Source: Sulfuricurvum sp. (GTDB lineage Bacteria > Campylobacterota > Campylobacteria > Campylobacterales > Sulfurimonadaceae). Taken from it: a stretch of DNA of 64,000 bases. Shown here piece by piece: positions 7,278 to 15,458 of the stretch (the stretch's first letter is position 1; each line of letters starts with the position of its first letter). A program made the translations under genes and the position numbers. Where the stretch lies: assembly GCA_030693335.1 (NCBI GenBank), contig JAUYAU010000007.1, forward strand, positions 1 to 64,000, given 5' to 3'. The notes under the pieces are model-generated. The model did not search any database. It saw only the letters and a program-made list of their open reading frames with translations, and had not been told where the DNA came from.

Positions 7278-8424
7278 ATACCAAACCCTCAAACGCTTTT
7301 TAGCGTTGTATGGGGTGCTGGTGATCGTGATCCTCGCATTGCTGGGAACGTTGTATCACCAATACGCCAAAACACAAATGATCTCTTCGCATCGTTTGGC
7401 GATGCAGCTGGAAAGTGAGTCCTATGTCCCTGTTTTAAAACAATGGCTCGAACAGGATCGAAACCTTAAAACTTTCCCTCAAGATCTCGCTTACGCAACA
7501 GCACTCTACGGATACGATCAAAAACTCCTCGTCGGAAATCTCAAAAATAACTCATTAAATTTTAAAGAAAGCATTACCATGGAAGAGGGTTTTGTTCATC
7601 TTATCGTCCCTTTGGCTCCCTATGGTTTGGGAGAGTTTTATCTCGTATTTGAAACTTCTGATGATGGATTGTGGCAAACTCAGGCGATTGAAAAAGCTTT
7701 TTTGTTGGGTTTGCTCCTTTTTACCTTTTTACTGCTGATCGGATTTATTTTGGCACGGTTGTTGTTGCGCCCCATGAACGAAGCAATCGCCCTTCTCGAT
7801 GATTTTATCAAAGACACTACCCATGAACTCAATACCCCCATCAGTGCCATTTTGACCAATCTCGAAGCGCTCAATGGGGAACAAATCCCCGAATCAATGC
7901 AAAAAAAACTAAAACGGATCGAAATCGCATCCCGCACCATCTCAACGCTGTACGATGATCTCACCTACCTCATCCTTAACCATGATTTGGCTCTCGTCAA
8001 TGAACCGCTGAATGTAAGCGAATTACTGGAGGAACGGCTGGAGTATTTTCGCCATCGTATAGAGCAAAAGAAAATCCATTTAGAGCTTACCATTGCCCCT
8101 CATATTTTTCTCGTCATCGATCGTACCAAAATGACCCGAATACTCGATAATCTCCTCTCCAATGCCATCAAGTACAATAAGATGAACGGAACCATAGCCA
8201 TTGGGTTAAATGAGGGGATTTTATGCATTGAGGACAACGGCATCGGTATCCCCGCTTCTATGATCACTCAGGTTTTTGAACGCTATACGAGGGCCGATAA
8301 AAGCGTCGGAGGATTTGGAATCGGCTTGCACATCGTTGCGATGATCGCCAAAGAGTATAATCTGGATATCACTATCGAATCAGAAGAGAGAACAAGAACG
8401 AAGATTTGTATCGGATGGAAATAA
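7240..8424 (+). CDS. Membrane sensor histidine kinase (second system)
   Basis: A 394-residue kinase whose TTG start at 7240 lies five bases after AAAGGA within the regulator gene; no other plausible start lies before the first membrane segment (residues 19-38). The periplasmic part is about 110 residues, the second membrane segment is near residues 153-176. H195 in DTTHELNTPISAIL is the phospho-acceptor. The N-box is LDNLLSNAIKYN and the G-boxes are EDNGIGIP and GGFGIGLHIV. It should signal to the regulator at 6609. The stop codon overlaps the ATG of the next gene (TAATG). Confidence 0.9.
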   Translation: MSATNASGISSAKYQTLKRFLALYGVLVIVILALLGTLYHQYAKTQMISSHRLAMQLESESYVPVLKQWLEQDRNLKTFPQDLAYATALYGYDQKLLVGNLKNNSLNFKESITMEEGFVHLIVPLAPYGLGEFYLVFETSDDGLWQTQAIEKAFLLGLLLFTFLLLIGFILARLLLRPMNEAIALLDDFIKDTTHELNTPISAILTNLEALNGEQIPESMQKKLKRIEIASRTISTLYDDLTYLILNHDLALVNEPLNVSELLEERLEYFRHRIEQKKIHLELTIAPHIFLVIDRTKMTRILDNLLSNAIKYNKMNGTIAIGLNEGILCIEDNGIGIPASMITQVFERYTRADKSVGGFGIGLHIVAMIAKEYNLDITIESEERTRTKICIGWK

Positions 8425-9218
8425 TGAAATTTTCTTTTTTACTCTTACCATTATGCACTATCCCTTCCCTCACTAATGCTACGGATTGGTCTATGACGCA
8501 TGGGGTTCACGATTTTTTCGTTCGTGAAAAAAGTTCCCATACCTTTGGAGCTGATCTGGGAGTAGCCGGTGAAAAGACAACCGACTCAGGAACACATCTA
8601 AACGGAAGCTTTACCGTTTTTTTAGCCAATGACCAAGACAGGCTGGATCCTGATTATGAACCTCTGTGGTATAAGATGGATGGTCAAGCGACAGGAGAAC
8701 TTTACCCCTTAACGTCATATAGCGGATTTAATTGGCTGGTAAAATTTGATGGTAAGCTCAACACTCCAAGTGGGATTGAAAAACAGCATAAGCTTTTTGG
8801 AGGATTTAACGCACACTATACGACATCCACGATCAATGTATCTCTTGAAAGCCTTGTCGGATATTATTTTTTAGAAATTGATGACGATGTGCCTCTTCTA
8901 CGCGGGTATGATCTCGGTGATTTGCAGAATAAAACAACCGCCTACAGCGTAATGGCCGATAGTAAAATCAGAGTGAATTCAAAGATGAATGCCTATGTGC
9001 GAATCCAACAATACAGAGATGACAATCAATGGCTGGAAAATCAGTATGAACTGATACTCAACCACGATGCAACCCAATGGATACAAAGCAGCACCCTTAC
9101 ACTCAGTGCTGAACATACCAAATACAATCTGAATCCCTATCAAAGAACAGGCCTAATGCCTATTCTCCCCTGGAATTCGGACACCCTTGTCCGCCTCTAT
9201 TTGAGTGTTGCTATATAA
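8424..9218 (+). CDS. Predicted outer-membrane beta-barrel protein, unknown function
   Basis: The ATG at 8424 overlaps the kinase stop and gives a 264-residue product with a signal peptide (MKFSFLLLPLCTIPSLTNA). The mature part has many alternating strands with aromatic ends (for example GYYFLEIDDD, MNAYVRIQQY) and ends TLVRLYLSVAI, resembling a barrel of 12 or so strands. I do not recognise the family. It is cotranscribed with the second two-component system and may be its target or sensor accessory. Its last 22 bases overlap the 3' end of the convergent cytochrome gene. Confidence 0.55.
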   Translation: MKFSFLLLPLCTIPSLTNATDWSMTHGVHDFFVREKSSHTFGADLGVAGEKTTDSGTHLNGSFTVFLANDQDRLDPDYEPLWYKMDGQATGELYPLTSYSGFNWLVKFDGKLNTPSGIEKQHKLFGGFNAHYTTSTINVSLESLVGYYFLEIDDDVPLLRGYDLGDLQNKTTAYSVMADSKIRVNSKMNAYVRIQQYRDDNQWLENQYELILNHDATQWIQSSTLTLSAEHTKYNLNPYQRTGLMPILPWNSDTLVRLYLSVAI

Positions 9219-9490
9219 TCGGCCAGTGCCTTAATATCACCATCACTCAATGCAGCGATTTGCCCTTTCATAAGTGCTCCCATTCCTTTGGTATTACGCG
9301 TTCCCTCTTTATACCCCTTGAGTGCTTCAAGCGTTTTATCCGCTTTCCATCCTGTAATCGCCTGAGATTTTCCAAGCGCAGGCTTTTCCCCTTTGGCACC
9401 ATGACATGCAGCACATTTTTGATACAAAGCACTGCCATCAGCAGCACTCAACATAACCGTAAGACCTAAAATTGCAAGTAACGTTTTCAT
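9197..9490 (-). CDS. Small periplasmic c-type cytochrome (c553-like)
   Basis: The second ATG (9490) is chosen because AGGA lies six bases before it. The 97-residue product has a signal peptide (MKTLLAILGLTVMLSAA), then one haem site CAACH (in LYQKCAACHGAKGE) and a later Met-containing stretch (GMGALMKGQIA) likely to supply the axial Met, followed by the C-terminal helix LADYIATLK. This is a class I monohaem cytochrome c, a periplasmic electron shuttle, for example to a di-haem peroxidase or terminal oxidase. It overlaps the convergent barrel gene by 22 bases. Confidence 0.9.
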   Translation of the reverse strand: MKTLLAILGLTVMLSAADGSALYQKCAACHGAKGEKPALGKSQAITGWKADKTLEALKGYKEGTRNTKGMGALMKGQIAALSDGDIKALADYIATLK

Positions 9491-9508
9491 CATAAATCCT
9501 TTTATTGT

Positions 9509-9598
9509 AAACGCCATCGGAATACATCCCGATAGCTACGCTAACGCTTGTGTTCTCTTCAACAGAGAGCTCACGCGCAGCACGCCGCGCTCTTAATT
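9509..9598 (+). repeat. Structured intergenic element, copy A
   Basis: Begins AACGCCATCGGAA and forms a hairpin ATCGG (9516-9520)/CCGAT (9529-9533), then GCTACGCTAACGCT, then a TCTCT/AGAGA hairpin near 9554-9569. The first 45 bases match the elements found after fusA and rpsG (complement strand there), including ATCGGAA...TCCCGAT. The remainder differs. It fills the gap between two cytochrome-related genes. Confidence 0.6.
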
Positions 9599-9616
9599 CA
9601 TAATTTCAGAGTTCTT

Positions 9617-9946
9617 CTAACCGCAAGATGGGACATTGCCCGAATCGTTGCCGTATTCTTTAACAAAATCGCCAATGTCTTGAAGCTTTTCGGCATTGGA
9701 CGGATTGCTTAACTTTGCTTGAGCACTTGGAAAACGCTCCCCGTATTCTTTGATAAACCCTTTTGCACCATCAGCAAAAAGTGCTTCCCATTCAGCGACC
9801 GAATGCTCTACCGCAAACTTAGTCCCATTCATAGCAAAATCACTTTTAAACGTTTTTAGATAGGCCTTTTGACCTTTTTTGACATCTGCTTGAGCGACCG
9901 AAGCCATAAGGGCGACTGAGGCTAAGATCATCAGTAACTTTTTCAT
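9617..9946 (-). CDS. Secreted cytochrome-like protein without a haem motif
   Basis: A 109-residue product with signal peptide (MKKLLMILASVALMASVAQA) and ribosome-binding site AAGGAG. The mature protein starts DVKKGQKAYLKTFKSDF and ends DIGDFVKEYGNDSGNVPSCG. The layout (KKGQK.Y at the N-terminus, C-terminal helix with Phe/Tyr) resembles a small cytochrome c, yet there is no CxxCH; the only Cys is next to last. It is likely a periplasmic protein of a Campylobacterota family often named cytochrome-like. Function unknown. It sits upstream of a real cytochrome c, separated by the repeated element. Confidence 0.6.
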   Translation of the reverse strand: MKKLLMILASVALMASVAQADVKKGQKAYLKTFKSDFAMNGTKFAVEHSVAEWEALFADGAKGFIKEYGERFPSAQAKLSNPSNAEKLQDIGDFVKEYGNDSGNVPSCG

Positions 9947-10038
9947 TGAAAACTCCTTTTCTAAGTGAACCTCTTAGTTGAGATTCTCTTTTGATAGGAA
10001 CAGTATAGAAAAGGATTGTGGAGAGATTGTGAAGAAAA

Positions 10039-10260
10039 TTAAACGGTTTGAATTTTTTCAATCAAAGCCGTAATTTCTTTTTCTTGGGTATACAGCGCAA
10101 AATTACTGCGGACATATGCTTGCAGTAATGCACGAAGATCGTTGTTGCCTTCTATTTGAAAATCGTGTTTCATATGACTGGTCAAGAAATGAGCGAAATC
10201 TTCTTCAACATCAATATCGTATTTCTTTGCATTGAGTGTTAAAGAGACTTTGACATTCAC
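10039..10260 (-). CDS. Small cytoplasmic protein of unknown function
   Basis: A 73-residue product: an N-terminal strand pair (MNVKVSLTLNAKKYDIDVEE) followed by helices and a charged end. It starts three bases after the stop of the coiled-coil gene and lacks its own ribosome-binding site, so it is probably translated by coupling. The strand-helix plan and the coiled-coil partner loosely recall ZapA/ZapB division proteins, but I see no diagnostic motif. Confidence 0.5.
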   Translation of the reverse strand: MNVKVSLTLNAKKYDIDVEEDFAHFLTSHMKHDFQIEGNNDLRALLQAYVRSNFALYTQEKEITALIEKIQTV

Positions 10261-10263
10261 GGT

Positions 10264-10494
10264 TTAGCCCAATAAGCTTTCGATTTTAGCAACGATCGCT
10301 TCAATCTCATTGTCTTTTTCAGCGAGGTCGGCTGTCAAACGCTCGATTTCGTCATCTTTACTTTTAGCATGAGCACGGATTGAAACGATCTCTTCTCTAA
10401 GGGCTTGAAGTTCCTGCTCTGCCCTAGTGTGTTTTGTGATAAGATCCTCGGTGAGTGTCGTTAAGCGTTCCAATGGAGTTGGATTAAAAAGCAT
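10264..10494 (-). CDS. Small coiled-coil protein
   Basis: A 76-residue product with AAGG seven bases before the ATG. Residues 8-75 carry nearly continuous heptads (LTTLTEDLITKHTRAEQELQ, then EIVSI...IERLTADLAEK), so it should form a long parallel coiled coil. ZapB-like in size and character, but composition alone cannot show function. It is the first gene of a two-gene unit, and its promoter lies in a divergent region holding an 18-bp perfect palindrome. Confidence 0.55.
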   Translation of the reverse strand: MLFNPTPLERLTTLTEDLITKHTRAEQELQALREEIVSIRAHAKSKDDEIERLTADLAEKDNEIEAIVAKIESLLG

Positions 10495-10538
10495 GGTTAA
10501 ACCTTGAATACTAGAGTTTTGTTGCTAATTCTAACACA

Positions 10539-10556
10539 TTTTAACCTAGGTTAAAA
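10539..10556. promoter_or_regulatory. 18-bp perfect palindrome in divergent intergenic region
   Basis: TTTTAACCTAGGTTAAAA is its own reverse complement. It lies between the divergent coiled-coil gene and the PhnD-like gene, 83 bases before the -10 of the latter. A related shorter dyad, GGTTAAACC, lies at 10495-10503 beside the other gene start. A dimeric repressor or activator site is the simplest reading; the binder is unknown. Confidence 0.45.
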
Positions 10557-10626
10557 CCCATTTCTACTATTTGCCCTTCATTATTTTGTGCTATGTAGAT
10601 GAAATATTCCTAAAACATTAAAATGG

Positions 10627-10632
10627 TATACT
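10627..10632 (+). promoter_or_regulatory. -10 element of PhnD-like/kinase operon
   Basis: TATACT in GGTATACTGT. A start near 10638 would leave no room for the ATG at 10637, which supports the ATG at 10667 as the true start. Confidence 0.4.
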
Positions 10633-10666
10633 GTTTATGATTAACTACAAAGAAGGGTTGTACTGT

Positions 10667-11476
10667 ATGCACTTTTTACTTTTTTTCTTTCTTAGCACTT
10701 TTGTTTCTTTCACCTTGTCCGCTCAACCATTGATATTTGGAGTCGTACCTCAGCAAAGTCCTCTTGAACTGGTAAAAGCATGGAAGCCATTCACGGATTA
10801 TCTCGAAAAAGCAACGGGAGAAAAGATTGTTTTAAAAATAGAACGTTCGATTGGAGAATTTGAGAAAAATTTGTATCAAGGAAACTATGATATTGCCTAT
10901 ATGAACCCTTCTCATTATGTGATCGCACATCAAAAAAAAGGCTATGTTGCAAAAGTTCGTGATCAAAAGAATCTGGTCGGAATTTTAGTAGTTCGCAAAG
11001 ACAGCGGTATTGCCAACATCTCCGATATGAAGGGGAAACAATTTTTATTTCCGGCATCCGGAGCTTTTGCGGCAACGATGATCAATAAATATGAATTGCT
11101 CATTGACCACAGTATCAATATCGAATCCAATGAAAAATTTCGCTATGTCAATTCCCATGATTCGGTTTATAAAGGTGTTGCACGAGGGTTAGGCGAGATA
11201 GGAGGGGGGATTGAACGAACCTTTAATGATCTCAATGATGAAGAAACCAAATCTTCGCTTATCATTATACGCAGAACCAAGCCTTATCCCAGCCACCCTA
11301 TTGCTTTTCATCCGATGCTTCCTCAAGAAACACAGCAAAAAATCACACAGGCATTACTCAATACCCCTGATTCGTTATTGATAGCACTTAACATGAAACA
11401 CCTCATCGAAATCAATCATGCTGAATACTCCAGTGTTCAAAGCATGATTAAAATATTACCAAAAGCAGGGAAGTAG
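10667..11476 (+). CDS. PhnD-like periplasmic substrate-binding protein
   Basis: Using ATG 10667 (GAAGG upstream, promoter -10 at 10627) the product is 269 residues with a signal peptide ending near LSAQP. It follows the phosphate/phosphite/phosphonate-binding (PhnD) fold: LIFGVVPQQSPLELVKAWKP, YDIAYMNPSHYVIA, and LVVRKDSGI...DMKGKQFLFP. No transporter genes are nearby. Instead a hybrid kinase starts three bases after the stop, an arrangement known for sensory binding proteins of this fold such as AioX (arsenite). It therefore probably senses a small oxyanion-like ligand rather than feeding a transporter. The ligand is not predictable. Confidence 0.8.
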   Translation: MHFLLFFFLSTFVSFTLSAQPLIFGVVPQQSPLELVKAWKPFTDYLEKATGEKIVLKIERSIGEFEKNLYQGNYDIAYMNPSHYVIAHQKKGYVAKVRDQKNLVGILVVRKDSGIANISDMKGKQFLFPASGAFAATMINKYELLIDHSINIESNEKFRYVNSHDSVYKGVARGLGEIGGGIERTFNDLNDEETKSSLIIIRRTKPYPSHPIAFHPMLPQETQQKITQALLNTPDSLLIALNMKHLIEINHAEYSSVQSMIKILPKAGK

Positions 11477-11479
11477 AGT

Positions 11480-13426
11480 ATGAACCTCTCCTTTAAATAC
11501 CGATTCATTCTCTCTTTTTTAGCTATTGAGATCACTTTTATCTCTCTGATCGTTTTTGTAAACTTTAATGCACTCTCGAAACTGTCCGATTCTTTGATTG
11601 AGGATAAGATTGAAACAGGGACACGATTGTTTAGCGAAATGATCAAAACCCCCATGGTAGTATATGATCTTGGTACACTGGACAATCATAGTACAAATTT
11701 TACCCATATGAGAAATATTATCGCGGTAAAAGTCTTTGATACTCAACAGCGCCTTCTGTCTTCATCCAACAGTGATCCAAGCTTCAATATTGACCTTTTC
11801 ACAAATGCAAAAGATACCGTCACGTTGGAGGGAAGGACATTTCGATTGCAAACGGCCCCTATTATTCTTGAGGGAGAAAAAATAGGTGACGTCAAAATCT
11901 TATTTGAACTCACCCAAAGCCTGAAAACGATTGCTGAGAATAGAAAAATAACTTTTTTGATTATTCTATTAGAAATTGCGATCAGCTCAATCATCGCCTA
12001 TTGGATGGGTCACAGACTGACATCTGCATTAAATCAGCTAACACTATGTGCACAGGAAATATCTGATGAAAAAAGTCCTAACATCCCAGATTTGAGTGAC
12101 AGAAACGACGAATTGACGATTCTTTCAAATACCTTGCAGCTCATGCAAAAACGTATTGATGAACGCAACAAGAACCTAACCACTGCACTCCACGAGTCCA
12201 AAGTATTGAATAAAGAACTTCACGCAGCCAAAGAAGCGGCTGAAGCATCCACGCGTGCCAAGTCGCAATTTTTGGCATCGATGAGCCATGAAATACGTAC
12301 ACCGATGAACGGCGTCATGGGAATGCTTCAATTATTAGAATATTCCCCGCTTACCGATGCTCAGCGTAATAATGTACGTATTGCTCAAAGCAGTGCCAAT
12401 TCACTGCTGGGCCTTATTAATGATATCCTTGATTTTTCCAAAATAGAGGCAGGGAAAATGGATTTTGAGCAGATAACGTTTGATCTTCACAATGAGCTGG
12501 ATGCGTTTATCGAAATTATGACCTTAAAAGCGAAGGAAAAGGGATTGGAACTGGTTCTCGATACGACTCAGCTCCCACAGGGGATGATTATCAGCGATCC
12601 CGGACGTCTTCGCCAGATTCTAACGAACCTGGTAAGCAATGCGATTAAATTCACTGCAAAAGGGAAAATCGCCCTTGCAGTAGCTCTCAAAAAAGAAGAC
12701 CCCACACATGGACGTCTCTACATCGATGTGACGGATACCGGAATTGGAATTGCACAGGAAAAGATCGATTCTCTCTTCGAAATGTTTACTCAAGCCGACG
12801 GCTCTACCACACGCCAATACGGAGGAACGGGGCTTGGCCTTGCAATCGTCAAAAAACTCTCCAACCTGATGGGAGGAACAGTAAGTGCCACAAGTACAAT
12901 AAAAGAAGGAAGTACCTTTAGTGTAAATATTTTAGTCGAACTTGCGACTTCATCCACTGTTCATAAGGAACAAGAAGTCTCAAAAAGCCCTATAATCGAC
13001 CAAGAAAATCCGGTATGGCCCTCTACAACAAACATACTGCTGGTTGATGATGATCCCGTTAATAAAATGGTGGCAGAAGAGCTGCTAAAAGTGGTAGGAC
13101 TTCAAACCCACACTGCGTCTAACGGTGCAGAAGCTCTTGAGATATTAAAAGCAGCTCAGAGCAAACCCTATACTCTTATTTTTATGGATTGTCAGATGCC
13201 TGTAATGGATGGATACCAAACGACCCATGTAATTCGTAATGGCGAAGCGGGTGAGCAGTATAAAAATATTCCTATTATCGCCATGACAGCCAATGCGATG
13301 GCGGGTGACCGTGAAAAATGTCTTTTTTGGGGAATGAACGATTACATCTCCAAACCGATCGACATAAATGAATTACAAAATGCTTTGAAAGAATGGGTCT
13401 TTGCTGCAAAGGAACCGCTTCTTTAA
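11480..13426 (+). CDS. Hybrid sensor histidine kinase with receiver domain
   Basis: A 648-residue kinase. Residues 9-29 and 157-176 are membrane segments around a roughly 125-residue periplasmic domain; residues 177-230 look like HAMP, then a short coiled coil leads to HisKA with phospho-acceptor H270 in ASMSHEIRTPMNGVM. The ATPase domain has NLVSNAIKF, DTGIGI and GTGLGLAIV. A receiver domain follows from residue 517 (LLVDDDPVNK), with D570 in FMDCQMPVMDGY. No output domain or Hpt is encoded nearby, so phosphate must pass to an unlinked partner. Its periplasmic part is expected to bind the PhnD-like protein encoded just upstream. Confidence 0.9.
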   Translation: MNLSFKYRFILSFLAIEITFISLIVFVNFNALSKLSDSLIEDKIETGTRLFSEMIKTPMVVYDLGTLDNHSTNFTHMRNIIAVKVFDTQQRLLSSSNSDPSFNIDLFTNAKDTVTLEGRTFRLQTAPIILEGEKIGDVKILFELTQSLKTIAENRKITFLIILLEIAISSIIAYWMGHRLTSALNQLTLCAQEISDEKSPNIPDLSDRNDELTILSNTLQLMQKRIDERNKNLTTALHESKVLNKELHAAKEAAEASTRAKSQFLASMSHEIRTPMNGVMGMLQLLEYSPLTDAQRNNVRIAQSSANSLLGLINDILDFSKIEAGKMDFEQITFDLHNELDAFIEIMTLKAKEKGLELVLDTTQLPQGMIISDPGRLRQILTNLVSNAIKFTAKGKIALAVALKKEDPTHGRLYIDVTDTGIGIAQEKIDSLFEMFTQADGSTTRQYGGTGLGLAIVKKLSNLMGGTVSATSTIKEGSTFSVNILVELATSSTVHKEQEVSKSPIIDQENPVWPSTTNILLVDDDPVNKMVAEELLKVVGLQTHTASNGAEALEILKAAQSKPYTLIFMDCQMPVMDGYQTTHVIRNGEAGEQYKNIPIIAMTANAMAGDREKCLFWGMNDYISKPIDINELQNALKEWVFAAKEPLL

Positions 13427-13442
13427 CCCTATACTTTCACGC

Positions 13443-13460
13443 AAGAGTCTTAAGACTCTT
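13443..13460. terminator. Hairpin between convergent genes
   Basis: AAGAGTC TTAA GACTCTT: a 7-bp stem with a 4-base loop, directly between the kinase gene and the stop of the convergent gene. It lacks a strong T run, so termination strength is uncertain. Confidence 0.45.
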
Positions 13461-14080
13461 TAACGCTCATGAGGATTGCCATTGCCTTTCTTCTCTCGCT
13501 TATCCCGTCGATCTTCTCTTCGTTCTTGACGATGCTCTACCCGTTCTTTTTTCCCTCGATACTCTTCGTTGATTCGGTAATAATTTTCTCCTCTGCGTCG
13601 ACGATCAATCACCTCATCTGGACTGATATGATGATAATCGGAAAGAAAACGGACATTGACCAGATCAACAATCTCTGCATCCCGTAAACGATGTTTTTTA
13701 TGTTTATCGTATCCATAGGCATTACCGTAGGGAGGACCTGAATGTCTACGGGTTTCTACAACATACAAGGTACGAGGATCGAGACCTAAACGAAGGCTAA
13801 TATCCCACCAGCTGATTCCTCTCAAACGCAAATCCGTAATATAACGTGCACTTCTATGAGATCTATCGGCCAAATAGTAAACAACACTCATCTCACTGCG
13901 AGGAATGGAGCGCTCAATGATCATAATCTCCTGTCTGGGAACATTATAATAATTACCAACCGAGAGACTAAAGCCATCGATTCCACGATCGGAACCGGAA
14001 ATGCCAATGTCAAAATTCGATGCATTCGCCACACTGCCCAAACACCCTGCAATTACTGCCATACATAATAATCGTTTCAT
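13460..14080 (-). CDS. Secreted basic protein of unknown function
   Basis: A 206-residue product with signal peptide (MKRLLCMAVIAGCLGSVANA) and a gap-free frame. The middle has VPRQEIMIIERSIPRSEMSV and LRLRGISWWDISLRLGLDPR; the last 45 residues are extremely basic and charged (RRRRGENYYRINEEYRGKKE, then RQERREDRRDKREKK). The basic tail may bind polyanions, nucleic acid or cell wall. I do not recognise the family, though proteins with this WWDIS/LGLDP pattern are common as hypothetical proteins in Proteobacteria. Confidence 0.6.
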   Translation of the reverse strand: MKRLLCMAVIAGCLGSVANASNFDIGISGSDRGIDGFSLSVGNYYNVPRQEIMIIERSIPRSEMSVVYYLADRSHRSARYITDLRLRGISWWDISLRLGLDPRTLYVVETRRHSGPPYGNAYGYDKHKKHRLRDAEIVDLVNVRFLSDYHHISPDEVIDRRRRGENYYRINEEYRGKKERVEHRQERREDRRDKREKKGNGNPHER

Positions 14081-14149
14081 ATGCTACCTCACTTTTTTAT
14101 ACAACAGTATAACACTTTATTTGATATTTATAAATTACAATATTATCGC

Positions 14150-14587
14150 TTACTGCACTGTTCTGCAATGAGGGCATGTTTTTGCAGCAAGCGGAATTTC
14201 CATAGCGCACTCCGGGCATACTTTTGTCGTAGGAGCTGCTGCTTCGACCACAGGCTGTGAAGCTTTGAGCTTGTTATACGCTTTGACCATCATAAACATC
14301 ACAAAGCCCAAGATAGTGAATGAAATGAGGTCATTTGCAAATACACCCAGTTTGATTGCCGGTGCCCCTGCTGTCTCAAGTGCTGCCAATGAAACATACT
14401 CTTTTCCATCCAAAGCAATAAACAACGAGGAAAAATCCACACCCCCCATCAACAATCCCACAGGAGGCATGATGATGTTCGAGACCAGCGATTTTACAAC
14501 TGTGGCAAACGCCGCTCCAAAAATAAACCCTACTGCCATATCAATGACGTTACCACTGATTAAGAACTTTTTAAATTCCGTGAACAT
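14150..14587 (-). CDS. mscL: Large-conductance mechanosensitive channel MscL with zinc-ribbon tail
   Basis: Starting at ATG 14587 (AGGGAG six bases upstream), 145 residues. FKKFLISGNVIDMAVGFIFG is the classic MscL N-terminal helix and TM1; TM2 is DLISFTILGFVMFMMVKAYN. The channel opens under hypo-osmotic stress to release solutes. The C-terminus, normally a short charged helix, here carries CPECAMEIPLAAKTCPHC, a two-CxxC zinc ribbon, after an Ala/Pro linker. Monocistronic. Confidence 0.95.
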   Translation of the reverse strand: MFTEFKKFLISGNVIDMAVGFIFGAAFATVVKSLVSNIIMPPVGLLMGGVDFSSLFIALDGKEYVSLAALETAGAPAIKLGVFANDLISFTILGFVMFMMVKAYNKLKASQPVVEAAAPTTKVCPECAMEIPLAAKTCPHCRTVQ

Positions 14588-14664
14588 ACTGTTCTCCCTC
14601 ACTTTCTTTAATTTTATTTCAATAATTGTATCTTTTAAAATAGTAAAAGTGATTTTTATTGACC

Positions 14665-15342
14665 TTATTTACTAATTTCATCCTTGAGAGATTTTAATAG
14701 CACTTTGTAGGTGTAGCGGTTGAAAAGATACTCTTTGGCATTAAAGAGACTTTCAAACATGATTTTCCAAAGCATCGAAAAATTTTCATCACTTCGTACA
14801 CTGCATAGCTGCATCTGCATTTTGGATTCGAGTTCACTCAGCGCTTTTGCGTGTTCTACATACTCTTTGATGATGGCATAATCAATACCCACTGCCTTAA
14901 ATGAGAGCACAAGCTTAACAATAGAAGCCTCTTTCTCCGTAAAATCTTCATCATGTATCGGTACTAAAATACCATCGTTCATAAGTTGTTCGAGGAATTT
15001 ACTGTCGATATTGTAATATTTTAAAAACTGTTCTTTAGTATAGTGAACAGCGCCTATTGGTATAGAGCTCAGGGTATTCATGAGTGGTTCTATCATGGAA
15101 AAAGAGCTCGATAAAGATTGATTTTTGTTTTGCAACGCAAATTTAATCTGCTCATTCGTACTGCCTATTTCTTCTTGCATGTACTTGATATATCCGATAA
15201 GTTCAATATGCTCATCACCGTATCGGTGGACATTTGATTTGAGTTTTTTAGCCTCAGGGAGCAGGCCTTCTCGGATGTAATATAAAATGGTTGATTTTGG
15301 TACATTGGTACGAGCAACCATCTCTGACATTTTATATTCCAT
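14665..15342 (-). CDS. MerR-family transcriptional regulator
   Basis: A 225-residue protein with an N-terminal MerR winged helix-turn-helix: MSEMVARTNVPKSTILYYIR followed by GLLPEAKKLKSNVHRY. The C-terminal 140 residues are helical with no clear metal-binding Cys cluster (a single Cys, in QLCSVRSD), so it belongs to the MerR group with other effectors. It is divergent from a secreted redox operon starting at 15459. A 35-bp dyad (15401-15435) lies between them and is the probable operator. Confidence 0.85.
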   Translation of the reverse strand: MEYKMSEMVARTNVPKSTILYYIREGLLPEAKKLKSNVHRYGDEHIELIGYIKYMQEEIGSTNEQIKFALQNKNQSLSSSFSMIEPLMNTLSSIPIGAVHYTKEQFLKYYNIDSKFLEQLMNDGILVPIHDEDFTEKEASIVKLVLSFKAVGIDYAIIKEYVEHAKALSELESKMQMQLCSVRSDENFSMLWKIMFESLFNAKEYLFNRYTYKVLLKSLKDEISK

Positions 15343-15400
15343 CCCCAGCCCTCTTAAATCATTTTTATAATTAATATTGACATAAGAATTATACCCTATA

Positions 15401-15435
15401 ATTCATAACGTTAAGTACAACTTTACGTTATGAAT
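15401..15435. promoter_or_regulatory. 35-bp dyad operator between merR-like gene and redox operon
   Basis: Arms ATTCATAACGT (15401-15411) and ACGTTATGAAT (15425-15435) are perfect inverted repeats, with an inner AAGT/ACTT pair. A TATAAT at 15397-15402 on the plus strand and another on the minus strand (15388-15393) flank the left arm, and TTGACA lies at 15377-15382. MerR proteins act on such dyads in promoter spacers. The exact promoter geometry is unclear. Confidence 0.6.
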
Positions 15436-15458
15436 TTCATAATACAGAAGGAAAAAGT

